Source: Acidimicrobiia bacterium
GTDB taxonomy: Bacteria > Actinomycetota > Acidimicrobiia > IMCC26256 > Chersky-534
Length of the DNA stretch: 34,827 bases
NCBI GenBank assembly: GCA_017882925.1
Contig: JADGOM010000214.1
Coordinates: forward strand, 1 to 34,827
Direction of reading: 5' to 3'
Under the pieces are notes generated by a model, which was given only the letters and a program-made list of their open reading frames with translations, was not told where the DNA came from and ran no database searches. Positions 1-9,250 of this stretch are shown in pieces. The first letter of the stretch is position 1, and each line of letters opens with the position of its first letter. A program made the translations under genes and the position numbers.

Positions 1-2
1 CG

Positions 3-641
3 GTGCTTCTCGAGTACTACGGGTTCACCGAGGGCGGCATGACGGTGGCGACGTCGGAAGAGTGGCTCGAGCGCCCCGGTACCGTGGGCCGGGCCGCGCA
101 GGCCCGGCGCATCACGATCCGCGACGCCGACGACAACCTGCTCGGGCCCGGCCAGGACGGCGTCATCTACTTCGACCACCCGGGCGTGAACTCGTTCCGG
201 TACCTCGGCGACGATGCCAAGACCGCGGCGGCGTTCTCGGGCTCGTTCTACACGGTCGGCGACATCGGCCACCTCGACGCCGACGGCTACCTCTACATCA
301 CCGGCCGCTCCGCCGACCTGATCGTCTCCGCCGGCGTCAACGTCTACCCGGCCGAGATCGAGTCGGTGCTCGACGGCACCGACGGCGTCGCCGACCTCGC
401 GGTGGTCAGCGCGCCGGATCCCGAACGGGGCGAGACCGTCGCCGCGTTCGTCGTCGTCGCGACCGGTTCCGAGCCCGAGGTCGCGGTCGCCAACCTGCGC
501 GCGGTCGCCGACGAGCATCTGGCCGGGTACCGCCGACCCCGCCAGTACCTGGTGGTCGACGAGCTCCCGCGCGACGGCACCGGCAAGCTCCTGCGCAAGA
601 ACCTGCGCGACCGGCTCTGGAAGCGCGCGTCCGCGCGCTGA
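3..641 (+). CDS. AMP-dependent acyl-CoA synthetase/ligase, C-terminal part (5' end outside window)
   Basis: Protein shows GDIGHLDADGYLYITGRSADLIVSAGVNVYPAEIE and the terminal PRDGTGKLLRKNLR motif of ANL-superfamily ligases; reading frame open to the window edge. Confidence 0.93.
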   Translation: MLLEYYGFTEGGMTVATSEEWLERPGTVGRAAQARRITIRDADDNLLGPGQDGVIYFDHPGVNSFRYLGDDAKTAAAFSGSFYTVGDIGHLDADGYLYITGRSADLIVSAGVNVYPAEIESVLDGTDGVADLAVVSAPDPERGETVAAFVVVATGSEPEVAVANLRAVADEHLAGYRRPRQYLVVDELPRDGTGKLLRKNLRDRLWKRASAR

Positions 642-656
642 CGGCCGACTGCGATC

Positions 657-1661
657 GTGGGCTTCACCGTCGACCCCGACCTCGAGGATCTGTGCGCATC
701 GGTGCGCACGGTCCTGGAATCCGCAGTCCTCGACGACTGGCGCGCGACCTGGGCCGCCGCGGTGGATCTCGGCTGGCCGACGGTCGGCGTTCCGCCCGAG
801 CAGGGCGGTCTCGGCCTGGGCCAGGTCGGCCTGAGCCTGCTGCTCGAGGCCGCGGGTCGCTCGTACTGTCCCGTGGTCGTGAGCAGCGCGGGCCTGGCCG
901 GCGCGGCGCTCGTGCAAGCGGGCCCGGCCCCGGGAAGCGCGGAAGCCCTCGCCCGGATCGCGGCCGGCGCGGTGGCGACCGTCGCAACGGGCGCGCCGGC
1001 CGTCGTCGACCGCGATCGACTCCGCGGCGCGTTCGCCGTCGTCACCGACGCGACGCGAGCCGAGATCCTGGTGGTCCGCGCCACGCAGGGAGGGCGCGAC
1101 GTCCTCGCGGTCGTCGACGCCGGCGCCCCCGGCGTGCGCGTCACCCCGCTCGACGGCCCCGACCTCTCCGTGCCGATCGGGGCGGTGGCGTTCGCCGGCG
1201 TTGCGCCGTCGGCGGTGATCCCGGTGGACGCGGTCGCCGTGCTCGCGGCGTGCCGCGCGTCGGTCGCGGCCGACCTCATCGGGGGCGCGCAGCGGTCGCT
1301 CGAGGTCGCGGTCGACTACGCGCGCGAGCGCCGGCAGTTCGGCCGCGCGATCGGGGGGTTCCAGGGCGTGAAGCACCCGCTCGCCGACGTCTACGTCGGG
1401 ATCGAGCGGGCCCGGAGCCTCGCGTACGGCGCCGCGGTGATGGTCGACGCCGGGTCGGCCGACGCGCCCCGCACGGCGGCGATGGCGAAGGCCGCGGCGT
1501 CCGAAGCCGCGCTGCACGCGGCGAAGGTCGCCGTCCAGACCTTCGGCGCGATGGGCACCACCTGGGAGAACGGCATGCACCGCCACCTGGGCCGGGCCCG
1601 ACAGGGCTCCGCGCTCCTCGGGTCGCCGCGCGACCTCTACCTCGAGCTGGCGGCCGGCTGA
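657..1661 (+). CDS. Acyl-CoA dehydrogenase family protein (small/beta-like subunit)
   Basis: GTG start; RRQFGRAIGGFQGVKHPLADVYV and GTTWENGMHRHLGRARQGSALLG motifs; stop overlaps the ATG of the next ACAD (TGATG). Confidence 0.9.
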   Translation: MGFTVDPDLEDLCASVRTVLESAVLDDWRATWAAAVDLGWPTVGVPPEQGGLGLGQVGLSLLLEAAGRSYCPVVVSSAGLAGAALVQAGPAPGSAEALARIAAGAVATVATGAPAVVDRDRLRGAFAVVTDATRAEILVVRATQGGRDVLAVVDAGAPGVRVTPLDGPDLSVPIGAVAFAGVAPSAVIPVDAVAVLAACRASVAADLIGGAQRSLEVAVDYARERRQFGRAIGGFQGVKHPLADVYVGIERARSLAYGAAVMVDAGSADAPRTAAMAKAAASEAALHAAKVAVQTFGAMGTTWENGMHRHLGRARQGSALLGSPRDLYLELAAG

Positions 1662-2788
1662 TGGACCTGGTCGAACGCCCGGAGACGCGCGTCGCGCGGG
1701 CGGAGTACGCGGCGTGGCTCGAAGCGTTCCTGCCGGCCGACTACGCCGCCGACTTCGGCCGGTACCGCTACGACGCCGCCTTCCGGCGCCGTCACCAGCG
1801 GGAGGCGTTCGCGGCCGGTTGGCTCGTGCCCAGCTGGCCCGTCGGCCTCGGCGGGCGCGGTCTCGCACCCGACGCCGCGGTCGCGGTGCGGGTCGAGGGC
1901 GCGCTGCGCAACGCGCCGAAGCTGGTGAGCGTGCAGTCGGTCGGGGTCGCCGCACCCGGCCTCTACGACTTCGGGACGCCGGAACAGAAGGCCCGCCACC
2001 TCGTGCCCACGTTGCGGGGCGACGAGGACTGGTGCCTCGGGATGTCGGAGCCCGACAGCGGCAGCGACTTCGCGAGCCTCCGCACCCGCGCGGTGCTGCG
2101 CGACGGCGGGTTCGTCGTCGACGGCGCCAAGATCTGGACGACGCAGGCCGACGAGAGCCAGTGGTGCCTGCTCTACTGCCGCACCGATCCCGACGCACCG
2201 AAGCACCGCGGGATCTCGTGCCTCCTCGTCGACATGGCGACCCCTGGCATCACCGTGCGCCCGATCCGGGTCGCGGACGACCGCATGGACCGGTTCTGCG
2301 AGGTCTTCTTCGACGGGGTCGAGGTGCCGGCCGCGAATCTGCTCGGTGCGCTGCACGGTGGTTGGGGCGTGTCCCTCGCATCGTTGCGCCACGAGCGGGA
2401 CATGATCTGGGTCATGAACTGGGTCGAGATCGAGCGGGCCCGGCGCCGGGTCGACGCCGCGGCCGCGCGCGCCGACCGCGACGACCTGCGGGTCGAAGCC
2501 GGCCGCCTCGCAGCCGACGCCGCGGCACTGCGACTCACCGGCCTGCGGGTCGCCGCGGCCGCGGCGGTCGGCCGGGACGCGCCCGAGTTCCACATCCTGA
2601 AGCTGTTCGGGTCGGAGACGCTCCAACGCGCGTGGGACCTCGTCGCCGAGGCCGAAGGGCCCGAGGGGCTCGCGGACGCGGATCTGACCGTCGACGGGCT
2701 GGAAGCCCTCGGGGCCACGATCTACGGCGGCACCTCGCAGGTGCAGCGCAACATCGTCGCCGAACGGGTGTTGGGCCTTCCGCGCTGA
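1661..2788 (+). CDS. Acyl-CoA dehydrogenase (large/alpha-like subunit)
   Basis: WCLGMSEPDSGSDFASLRTRAV, KIWTTQAD, IYGGTSQVQRNIVAERVLGLPR; overlaps upstream gene. Confidence 0.94.
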   Translation: MDLVERPETRVARAEYAAWLEAFLPADYAADFGRYRYDAAFRRRHQREAFAAGWLVPSWPVGLGGRGLAPDAAVAVRVEGALRNAPKLVSVQSVGVAAPGLYDFGTPEQKARHLVPTLRGDEDWCLGMSEPDSGSDFASLRTRAVLRDGGFVVDGAKIWTTQADESQWCLLYCRTDPDAPKHRGISCLLVDMATPGITVRPIRVADDRMDRFCEVFFDGVEVPAANLLGALHGGWGVSLASLRHERDMIWVMNWVEIERARRRVDAAAARADRDDLRVEAGRLAADAAALRLTGLRVAAAAAVGRDAPEFHILKLFGSETLQRAWDLVAEAEGPEGLADADLTVDGLEALGATIYGGTSQVQRNIVAERVLGLPR

Positions 2789-2794
2789 ATCCTC

Positions 2795-2815
2795 GCTATC
2801 GGTACAATCAATTGC
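2795..2815 (+). promoter_or_regulatory. Candidate shared operator/promoter motif (copy 1), GCTATCGGTACAATCAATTGC
   Basis: AT-rich motif upstream of the GntR gene, similar to four other intergenic copies in this window. Confidence 0.4.
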
Positions 2816-2867
2816 CCTTCTCGCCGCCGCCGGACCGGCGCGCGCCCACCGACCGGATAGGCCGCCG

Positions 2868-3701
2868 ATGCCGTCGAGCAAGACCCCCGGGACCCGCCAC
2901 CAGCTCCGGCAGCCGCGCATCGCCGAGATGATCGCCGCGGTGCTGCGGCAGCGGATCGTGAGCGGGGAGCTGGCCGACGGCGAGCGGCTCTCGAAGCAGG
3001 ACGAGCTGCTCGAGGAGTTCGACGTGAGCCGCCCGTCGCTGCGGGAGGCGCTGCGGATCCTCGAGACCGAGGGCCTGATCACCGTCCGGCGCGGCAACCT
3101 CGGCGGGGCGATCGTGCACGCGCCGACCGCGGAGTCGGCCGCCTACATGCTCGGCCTGGTGATGCAGTCGGGCGGGGTCCCGCAGTCCGACCTCGCCATC
3201 GCGCTCACCCGCCTCGAGCCGCTCTGCGCGTCGCTCTGCGCGATGCGCGACGACCGGCTCGTGACCGTGGTCCCGCCGCTGCAGGAGCTGATCGACGAGT
3301 CCGAGCGCGAGATCGAGGACCCGGTGAAGTTCACGCTGCTCTCGCGCGAGTTCCACACCGAGCTCGTGCGGGTCACCGGGAACGCCACGCTCACGCTCGT
3401 CGTCGGCTCGTTGACCGCGCTGTGGTCGAGCCAGGAGGCGGCGTGGGCGGCCGCGGCCGACTCGCACCACACGTACCCCGAGATCCCGCTGCGGCGGGCC
3501 GTCATCCGGGCCCACTCGAAGCTGCTCGCGGCGATCGAGAAGGGCGACGCGCCCGCGGCGGCGAAGTTGGCCGAGCAGCACCTGCAGGCCACGCAGACCC
3601 ACGTGCTCGGCGACGCCGACTCCGGCGCGGTCACCATCGTCGTCACCGACGGCCCGCCCGGATCCGGCCTCGGCAAGTCCGCCGCCGGCCGCCCCTACTA
3701 G
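2868..3701 (+). CDS. FadR/GntR-family transcriptional regulator with FCD-type C-terminal domain
   Basis: N-terminal winged helix (LRQRIVSGELADGERLSKQDELLEEFDVSRPSLREALRILETEGLITVRRGNLGG) followed by an all-helical FCD-like region. Confidence 0.92.
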   Translation: MPSSKTPGTRHQLRQPRIAEMIAAVLRQRIVSGELADGERLSKQDELLEEFDVSRPSLREALRILETEGLITVRRGNLGGAIVHAPTAESAAYMLGLVMQSGGVPQSDLAIALTRLEPLCASLCAMRDDRLVTVVPPLQELIDESEREIEDPVKFTLLSREFHTELVRVTGNATLTLVVGSLTALWSSQEAAWAAAADSHHTYPEIPLRRAVIRAHSKLLAAIEKGDAPAAAKLAEQHLQATQTHVLGDADSGAVTIVVTDGPPGSGLGKSAAGRPY

Positions 3702-3707
3702 CGCCTG

Positions 3708-3748
3708 GTGCGTATCTCACCTACCTGACAGGTAGGTGAGATACGCAC
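3708..3748. terminator. Perfect 41-bp palindrome (20-bp arms, 1-nt centre), candidate bidirectional terminator
   Basis: GTGCGTATCTCACCTACCTG-A-CAGGTAGGTGAGATACGCAC lies between the convergent stops at 3701 (+) and 3764 (-); no long T-tract. Confidence 0.75.
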
Positions 3749-3763
3749 TGGAGCTCTGAGGGG

Positions 3764-4657
3764 CTAGAGGCCGGGCATCTCGGACACGGGGGCGGCGGTC
3801 TTCAGGAGCTCCTCGATGGTGGCGCCCACGCCGGCGATGTCGGCGGGAGTCGGGGCGCCCGGCCCGCGGTTCCAGCCCTCGGCGATGGCGATGTGCACGC
3901 CGGAGACGTCGATGACGCGGCCGGTCACGGCGGCCGACGCCGGGCTCGCGAGCCACGCGGTGACGTTGGCGATCCACTGCGGGTCGAGGCTGGCCTGCAT
4001 CTCCTCCGACATCGCCCCGCCGTTGACGGCGGTGGTCAGCCGGGTCGCCGCCGCCGGCGCCAGCGCGTTGACGGTGACGCCGTAGCGGCCGAGCTCCTTG
4101 CTGAGGATGATCGTCATCGCGGCGATGCCGGCCTTGGCGGCGCCGTAGTTGCTCTGGCCCACGTTGCCGTAGATGCCGGACGACGACGTCGTGTTGATGA
4201 TCCGGCCGTCGACGGTCTCGCCCGCCTTCACCTGCTCGCGCCAATAGGCCGCGGCCCAGCGCGACGTGCAGAACGTGCCCCGCAGGTGCACCTTGATCAC
4301 CGCATCGAACTCCTCGATGCCCATGTTCACGATCATGCGGTCGCGCAGGATGCCCGCGTTGTTCACCAGCACGTCGAGCCGGCCGAACTCGTTGATCGCG
4401 GTGTTGATGAGGTTCTGGGCGCCGTCCCACTCCGAGATGTCGTCGGTGTTGGCGACGGCCTTCCCGCCGAGGTCGCGGATCTCGGCCACGACCTCGCTCG
4501 CGGGCCCCGCGTCGCTCCCGCTGCCGTCGGCCGCGCCGCCGACGTCGTTGACGACGACGCTCGCGCCCTCGGCCGCGAGCGTCATGGCCTCGGCCCGGCC
4601 GATCCCACGCCCCGCCCCGGTGACGATGGCCACACGACCTTCACTCGTTCCGCTCAT
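3764..4657 (-). CDS. SDR-family NAD(P)-dependent oxidoreductase (3-hydroxyacyl-CoA dehydrogenase-like)
   Basis: TGAGRGIGR, NNAGILRDRM, YGAAK motifs; start set to MSGTSEGRVAIVTG with a GAGGAG ribosome-binding site upstream rather than the longer ORF start at 4792. Confidence 0.9.
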   Translation of the reverse strand: MSGTSEGRVAIVTGAGRGIGRAEAMTLAAEGASVVVNDVGGAADGSGSDAGPASEVVAEIRDLGGKAVANTDDISEWDGAQNLINTAINEFGRLDVLVNNAGILRDRMIVNMGIEEFDAVIKVHLRGTFCTSRWAAAYWREQVKAGETVDGRIINTTSSSGIYGNVGQSNYGAAKAGIAAMTIILSKELGRYGVTVNALAPAAATRLTTAVNGGAMSEEMQASLDPQWIANVTAWLASPASAAVTGRVIDVSGVHIAIAEGWNRGPGAPTPADIAGVGATIEELLKTAAPVSEMPGL

Positions 4658-4830
4658 TGCCAGCTCCTCTTCGATGAGTTCGTCACTTGTGAGTCTGCGA
4701 CTCCGCCCACGCGACGCCGCGTTGCCATCGTTGTCTCTGACCGTTGCCGCGAACGCCGGGACCGTACTCCGACCTTCGGTCTCCGTGGTCACGAACAGAA
4801 GGGCGGACGGCAGGCCCAGCGGGGCTACAG

Positions 4831-5754
4831 CTACGGAGGAGCAGCGCCCGTGCCCTGGACGGGCCGGGGCTCGGGTGCCTCGGCGATGAGCCGCCGCACG
4901 ATGGGCCCGAACTCGTCGGGCTCGACCCGACGGTCGTGCACCTCGAGCGGCCCGCGCGAGTAGCCGTTGATGATCACGAGCCGGCCGCCGTAGACCTCGA
5001 ACACGCGGCCGTTGACCCCGGCCGAGTCAGTGCTGGCGAGCCAGACGACGAGCGTCGAGACGTGCTCGGGGGCCATCGGGTCGAACCGGCCCGCCTCCGC
5101 CGTCGTCATCATGCTCGTGTAGACGTCCTGCGTCATACGGGTGCGGGCGCCGGGCGCGAGCGCGTTGGACGTCACGCCGTAGCGGGCGAGCTCCGCGCTG
5201 GCGACGAGAGTGAGCCCCACGATGCCGGCCTTGGCCGCGCTGTAGTTGGCCTGGCCGACGTTGCCGAAGAGGCCGGCCGCGGAGCTCGTGTTGACGAGTC
5301 GGGCATCGACCGCCTCGCCGGCCTTGCTGCGCTCGCGCCAGTGGAGCCCGGCCCAGTGCGCGGTGGAGAAGGTCCCCCGGAGGTGCACGCGGATCACCGC
5401 GTCCCACTGGTCGATGTCCATGTTGACCAGCATGCGGTCGCGCAGGATCCCCGCGTTGTTGACCAGCACGTCGAGGCGCCCGTAGGTGTCGACCGCGGTG
5501 TCGATCAGGTGCTTGGCGCCGTCGAAGTCGGAGACGTCGTCGGTGTTGGCCACCGCCTCGCCGCCGGCGGCCCGGATCTCGGCCACCACGTCGTCGGCCG
5601 GCCCCGAGGAGCCGCCCGCGCCGTCGAGCGCGACGCCCACGTCGTTGACGACGACCTGGGCGCCCGCCTTGGCCAGCTCGAGCGCGTGGCTGCGGCCGAG
5701 GCCACCGCCGGCTCCGGTGACGATCGCGACCCGATCGGCGCAGATCCCGCTCAT
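4831..5754 (-). CDS. SDR-family NAD(P)-dependent oxidoreductase, paralog of the adjacent SDR
   Basis: TGAGGGLGRSHA, NNAGILRDRMLVNMDIDQWDAVIRVHLRGTF, YSAAK; closely resembles 3764-4657. Confidence 0.92.
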   Translation of the reverse strand: MSGICADRVAIVTGAGGGLGRSHALELAKAGAQVVVNDVGVALDGAGGSSGPADDVVAEIRAAGGEAVANTDDVSDFDGAKHLIDTAVDTYGRLDVLVNNAGILRDRMLVNMDIDQWDAVIRVHLRGTFSTAHWAGLHWRERSKAGEAVDARLVNTSSAAGLFGNVGQANYSAAKAGIVGLTLVASAELARYGVTSNALAPGARTRMTQDVYTSMMTTAEAGRFDPMAPEHVSTLVVWLASTDSAGVNGRVFEVYGGRLVIINGYSRGPLEVHDRRVEPDEFGPIVRRLIAEAPEPRPVQGTGAAPP

Positions 5755-5761
5755 GCCGCGC

Positions 5762-6226
5762 TCATCCGACGCCCACGACGGGCCGCCAGAACGGCAAGGC
5801 CATCTCGTCGTCGGCCGGCACGAAGTGCACCTGCACCGGCAGGCCGATCCGCACGTCGTCGATCGCGCAGCCGACGAGGTTGGTCATCATGCGCGGGCCC
5901 TCGTCGAGCTGGATCATCGCGACGACGTAGGGGCCGAGCTCTTTGAACGGCGCCGAGCGGTTCTGCCGGATGACGGTGAACGTGTGCACCTCGCCCCGCC
6001 CGCTCGCGAGCTCCCACTCCGGCACCTCGCCGCAGGTGGTGCACAGCGGCCGGGGGTAGAACTGCCATTCGCCGCAGTGCGCGCAGTGCTGGAGCAGCAG
6101 CTCACCGCGTCCGGTGGCCTCCCAGTAGGGGCGGCTCCACGTCTCCATCCGCGGCAGGTTGCGGCCTTCGATCACGGTCTGCGCGGCGATGGCCGCGTCG
6201 TCGAAGGCCGGGCCGTCGGAGGTCAT
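5762..6226 (-). CDS. DUF35-type OB-fold protein with zinc ribbon (thiolase/aldolase partner)
   Basis: HCAHCGEWQFYPRPLCTTCGE zinc ribbon followed by an OB-fold-like segment; 4-nt overlap with the thiolase-like gene. Confidence 0.9.
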   Translation of the reverse strand: MTSDGPAFDDAAIAAQTVIEGRNLPRMETWSRPYWEATGRGELLLQHCAHCGEWQFYPRPLCTTCGEVPEWELASGRGEVHTFTVIRQNRSAPFKELGPYVVAMIQLDEGPRMMTNLVGCAIDDVRIGLPVQVHFVPADDEMALPFWRPVVGVG

Positions 6227-7389
6227 CGCTTCTCCTTCGTGAGGACGACGGTGCCCATGGCCGACAGGAAGCCGCCCGATCCGCAGGCGACCGCGACCTC
6301 GCAGTCGGGCACCTGCACGTCACCGGCCTGGCCCCGCAGCTGCCGCACCGACTCGATGAGCAGGAAGACGCCGCGCATCCCGGGGTGGCACGACGACAGT
6401 CCGCCGCCGTCGGTGTTGGTGGGCAGCTCGCCGTCGAAGCGGAGCACGCCGCCGCGGCCCACGAACGGCCCGCCCTCGCCCTTGGCGCAGAAGCCGAGGC
6501 CTTCGAGCAGCAGGAGCGTGGTGATGGTGAAGCTGTCGTACAGCTGCAACGTGTCGACGTCGGCGTGGGTGATGCCGGCCTCGGCGAACGCGGCCGGCCC
6601 GGAGATCGCCGCCGCGGTCGACGTGAAGTCGGGCATCTGCGAGATGTTCCAGTGGGTCTGCGCGGTGGCCGAGCCCGCGATGTAGACGGGTGTCGACGGC
6701 AGGTCGGCGGCGCGCTCGGCGGTCGTCATGATCACCGCACCGCCGCCGTCGGAGATCACGCAGCAGTCGAGCATGTGCAGCGGGTCGGCGATCAGGCGGG
6801 AGCTCATGACGTCGTCGACCGTGATCGGCTTCTGGTACAGCGCCTTCGGGTTGTGCGACGCGTTGTCGCGGATGTCGACCGCGATCTGCGCGAGCTGCTC
6901 CGAGGTGGTGCCGTACTCGTGCATGTGGCGCTTGGCCGCCATCGCGTACGACCCGATGAGCGGGTTGCCCCACGGCACCTCGTACTGCAGCGGGCCGGCC
7001 TGGCGGGCGCCCGAGGTGAACATCTGGGTGCCGAGGTTGCGCCCCTGGCTCGAGAGCAGCGCGGAGCCGTAGCTGATGAGCACGGTGTCGGCCTGCCCGG
7101 TGCGGATCGCCGCAGCCGCGTGGTGCACGAAGTACTCGAAGACCGTGCCGCCCACGAACGTGCCGTCGAGGACGCGGTACTTGATGCCGAAGATCTCCGC
7201 GACGGTCGGGGCGTCGTCGACGCCGTAGGAGCCGAAGCACATCAGGCCGTCGATGTCGGGCAGCTTCACCCCCGAGTCGTCGAGCGCGCGCCGGATCGCG
7301 AGGCCGTGGTGCGCGACGTTGTCGAGCTCGGGTTCCTTCGGGTAGTCGCTGAGCCCGACCCCGACGATGACCGGCGTGCGGTCTGCCAC
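6223..7389 (-). CDS. Thiolase-fold protein of the SCP-x/lipid-transfer (Ltp) type
   Basis: GTG start; thiolase-fold layout with LQLYDSFTITTLLLLEGLGFC, GGGLSSCHPGMRG and a C-terminal VACGSGGFLSAMGTVVL; followed by DUF35 partner. Confidence 0.9.
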   Translation of the reverse strand: MADRTPVIVGVGLSDYPKEPELDNVAHHGLAIRRALDDSGVKLPDIDGLMCFGSYGVDDAPTVAEIFGIKYRVLDGTFVGGTVFEYFVHHAAAAIRTGQADTVLISYGSALLSSQGRNLGTQMFTSGARQAGPLQYEVPWGNPLIGSYAMAAKRHMHEYGTTSEQLAQIAVDIRDNASHNPKALYQKPITVDDVMSSRLIADPLHMLDCCVISDGGGAVIMTTAERAADLPSTPVYIAGSATAQTHWNISQMPDFTSTAAAISGPAAFAEAGITHADVDTLQLYDSFTITTLLLLEGLGFCAKGEGGPFVGRGGVLRFDGELPTNTDGGGLSSCHPGMRGVFLLIESVRQLRGQAGDVQVPDCEVAVACGSGGFLSAMGTVVLTKEKR

Positions 7390-7451
7390 TGATCCTCCTG
7401 TTGGACGTCGCGTCCTCCCGGAGACACGAGCTCCCGGTGGACCGGGGGGAC

Positions 7452-7471
7452 GGTATCAGTGCAATGATTAG
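7452..7471 (+). promoter_or_regulatory. Candidate shared operator motif (copy 2), GGTATCAGTGCAATGATTAG
   Basis: Intergenic between divergent thiolase-like (-) and acyl-CoA synthetase (+) genes; matches other copies. Confidence 0.42.
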
Positions 7472-7516
7472 ACGTTCAACGACGAAGCAGCAGCGGGGCG
7501 GACGCCGGGCCGGGGG

Positions 7517-9250
7517 GTGCGACGCGTGGGTGACACAGCACCGGCCGGCGTCGACCTGGGCATCCCCGTGGCCGTCGACCGCCTCACCCTCGGGCGGTTC
7601 GTCGACGACCTCGCGGCGCGCTTCGGCGCGCGCGAGGCGATCGTCAGCGGCAGCACCCGGTGGTCCTTCGACGACCTCCGGCGCGCGGTGCGGGCCGCGG
7701 CGCGCGGGTTCGTCGCCGCGGGCGTCACCAAGGGCGAGCACGTCGCGGTGCTCGCGGGCTCGAAGTCGGAATGGGTGGCGGCGGTGTTCGGTGCGGCCGC
7801 GATCGGGGCCGTGGTCATCCCCATCAGCTCCTACGCCACCGCCGACGAGCGGCACGAGGTCCTGGCCGACTGCGACGCCGCGATCCTCGTGTGCGAGGAG
7901 TCGCTCCAGGGCAACGAGTACCTCGCCGACCTCGCGCGCGCGGTGCCCGAGCTCGCCACCGCGGTCCCTGGCGATCTGCTCGTCGAGGCGTTCCCCCATC
8001 TGCGCCGGGTCGTCGGGTTCGACGGCTCCACCAGCGTCCCGGGGGTCGAGCCGTGGTCGGCGTTCATCGCCCGGGGCGACGCGGTGTCGGAGCGGCTGCT
8101 CGACCGGCTCATCGCCGAGGTCGACCCCGAGGACGACGTCTTCATCCTCTACACGTCGGGCTCCACCGGCGCGCCGAAGGCCGTCGTGCACCGCCACCGC
8201 GCCCCGGTCCTGCAGTCGTACCGGCTGGGCGACCTCACCCAGACCGGGCCCGACGACCGCGTGTTCAGCGCGCTGCCGCTGTTCTGGTGCGCGGGGTTCG
8301 CGATGGGCTTCGGCGCCGCGCTCTCGCAGGGCGCGGCCGTGATCCTCCAGGAGGTGATCGAGCCGGAGGTCACGCTGGCGCTGCTCGAGCGGGAACGCGT
8401 CACGACGCTGCACGCGCCGCCCCACGTGGCCGCGCGCCTCGCCGAGCATCCCGACCTCGTCCGTCGCGACCTGTCGGCACTGGTGCGGCTGTCGGCCCGC
8501 AGCCCCCTCCACGCCGCGCTCGGACGCGAGGCCGACACGTGGGATCCCGCGTCGGCCTACGGCATGAGCGAGTCGTTCACGGTGGTCACGGGCCTCCCGG
8601 CCGACGCGCCCGCGTCGGCGCGCCACGGCCACAACGGCCCCGCGCTGCCGGGCGTCGACCTCCGCATCCTCGATCCCCTCACCGGCGACGAGCTGCCGGT
8701 GGGGGAGACGGGCGAGATCGTGGTGCGCGGCCCGAGCCTCATGCGCGGCTACTACCACCAGCCACCGGAGGCGGCCTTCGACGCGCAGGGGTTCTTCCAC
8801 ACCCAGGACCTCGGGCATCTCGACGCCGACGGGATGCTCCACTGGGACGGCCGGCTCGCGCGGATGATCCGCTCCCGCGGGGTCAACGTCGCGCCGGTGG
8901 AGATCGAGGAGATCCTCGGCCGGTGGGGCCGGCTGCGCCTGGTGCGCGTGGTGGGGGTCCCGCACCCGACCTACGGCGACGCGGTCGTCGCGTGCATCGC
9001 CCCGCAGCCGCACGACCCGCTGCACGAGGACGACGTCCTCGAATACCTTCGCGGCCGGCTCACCTCCTACAAGGTGCCGTCCCGCGTCCTCCTGCTCGAC
9101 CCGGCCGACTTCGGCCTCACCGACAGCGACAAGGTCGGGCTCGTCGCCGTCGAGGCCGCGGCCCGGCGCGCGTTGCTCGAATCGCCCGACCTCGCGCCCG
9201 AGTGGCGCGAGCACCTGTCCCCCGAGACCACCGTGACCCAGGAGCATTGA
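7517..9250 (+). CDS. AMP-dependent acyl-CoA synthetase/ligase
   Basis: YTSGSTGAPKAVVHRH P-loop, YGMSESFTVVTG, HWDGRLARMIRSRGVNVAPVEIEE; exact GTG start uncertain (7517 or 7526). Confidence 0.93.
   Translation: MRRVGDTAPAGVDLGIPVAVDRLTLGRFVDDLAARFGAREAIVSGSTRWSFDDLRRAVRAAARGFVAAGVTKGEHVAVLAGSKSEWVAAVFGAAAIGAVVIPISSYATADERHEVLADCDAAILVCEESLQGNEYLADLARAVPELATAVPGDLLVEAFPHLRRVVGFDGSTSVPGVEPWSAFIARGDAVSERLLDRLIAEVDPEDDVFILYTSGSTGAPKAVVHRHRAPVLQSYRLGDLTQTGPDDRVFSALPLFWCAGFAMGFGAALSQGAAVILQEVIEPEVTLALLERERVTTLHAPPHVAARLAEHPDLVRRDLSALVRLSARSPLHAALGREADTWDPASAYGMSESFTVVTGLPADAPASARHGHNGPALPGVDLRILDPLTGDELPVGETGEIVVRGPSLMRGYYHQPPEAAFDAQGFFHTQDLGHLDADGMLHWDGRLARMIRSRGVNVAPVEIEEILGRWGRLRLVRVVGVPHPTYGDAVVACIAPQPHDPLHEDDVLEYLRGRLTSYKVPSRVLLLDPADFGLTDSDKVGLVAVEAAARRALLESPDLAPEWREHLSPETTVTQEH

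Noticed and set aside
62-2788. Very long overlapping ORFs (e.g. 62-2788, 6320-9247, 23462-26557, 24467-26545) with Arg/Ala/Pro-rich translations
   Set aside because: Typical GC-rich shadow frames; only the segments that coincide with the assigned genes show family motifs.
4658-4792. N-terminal extension of the SDR to 4792
   Set aside because: Extension has no SDR-like content and a good ribosome-binding site precedes the MSGTSEGRVAIVTG start at 4657.
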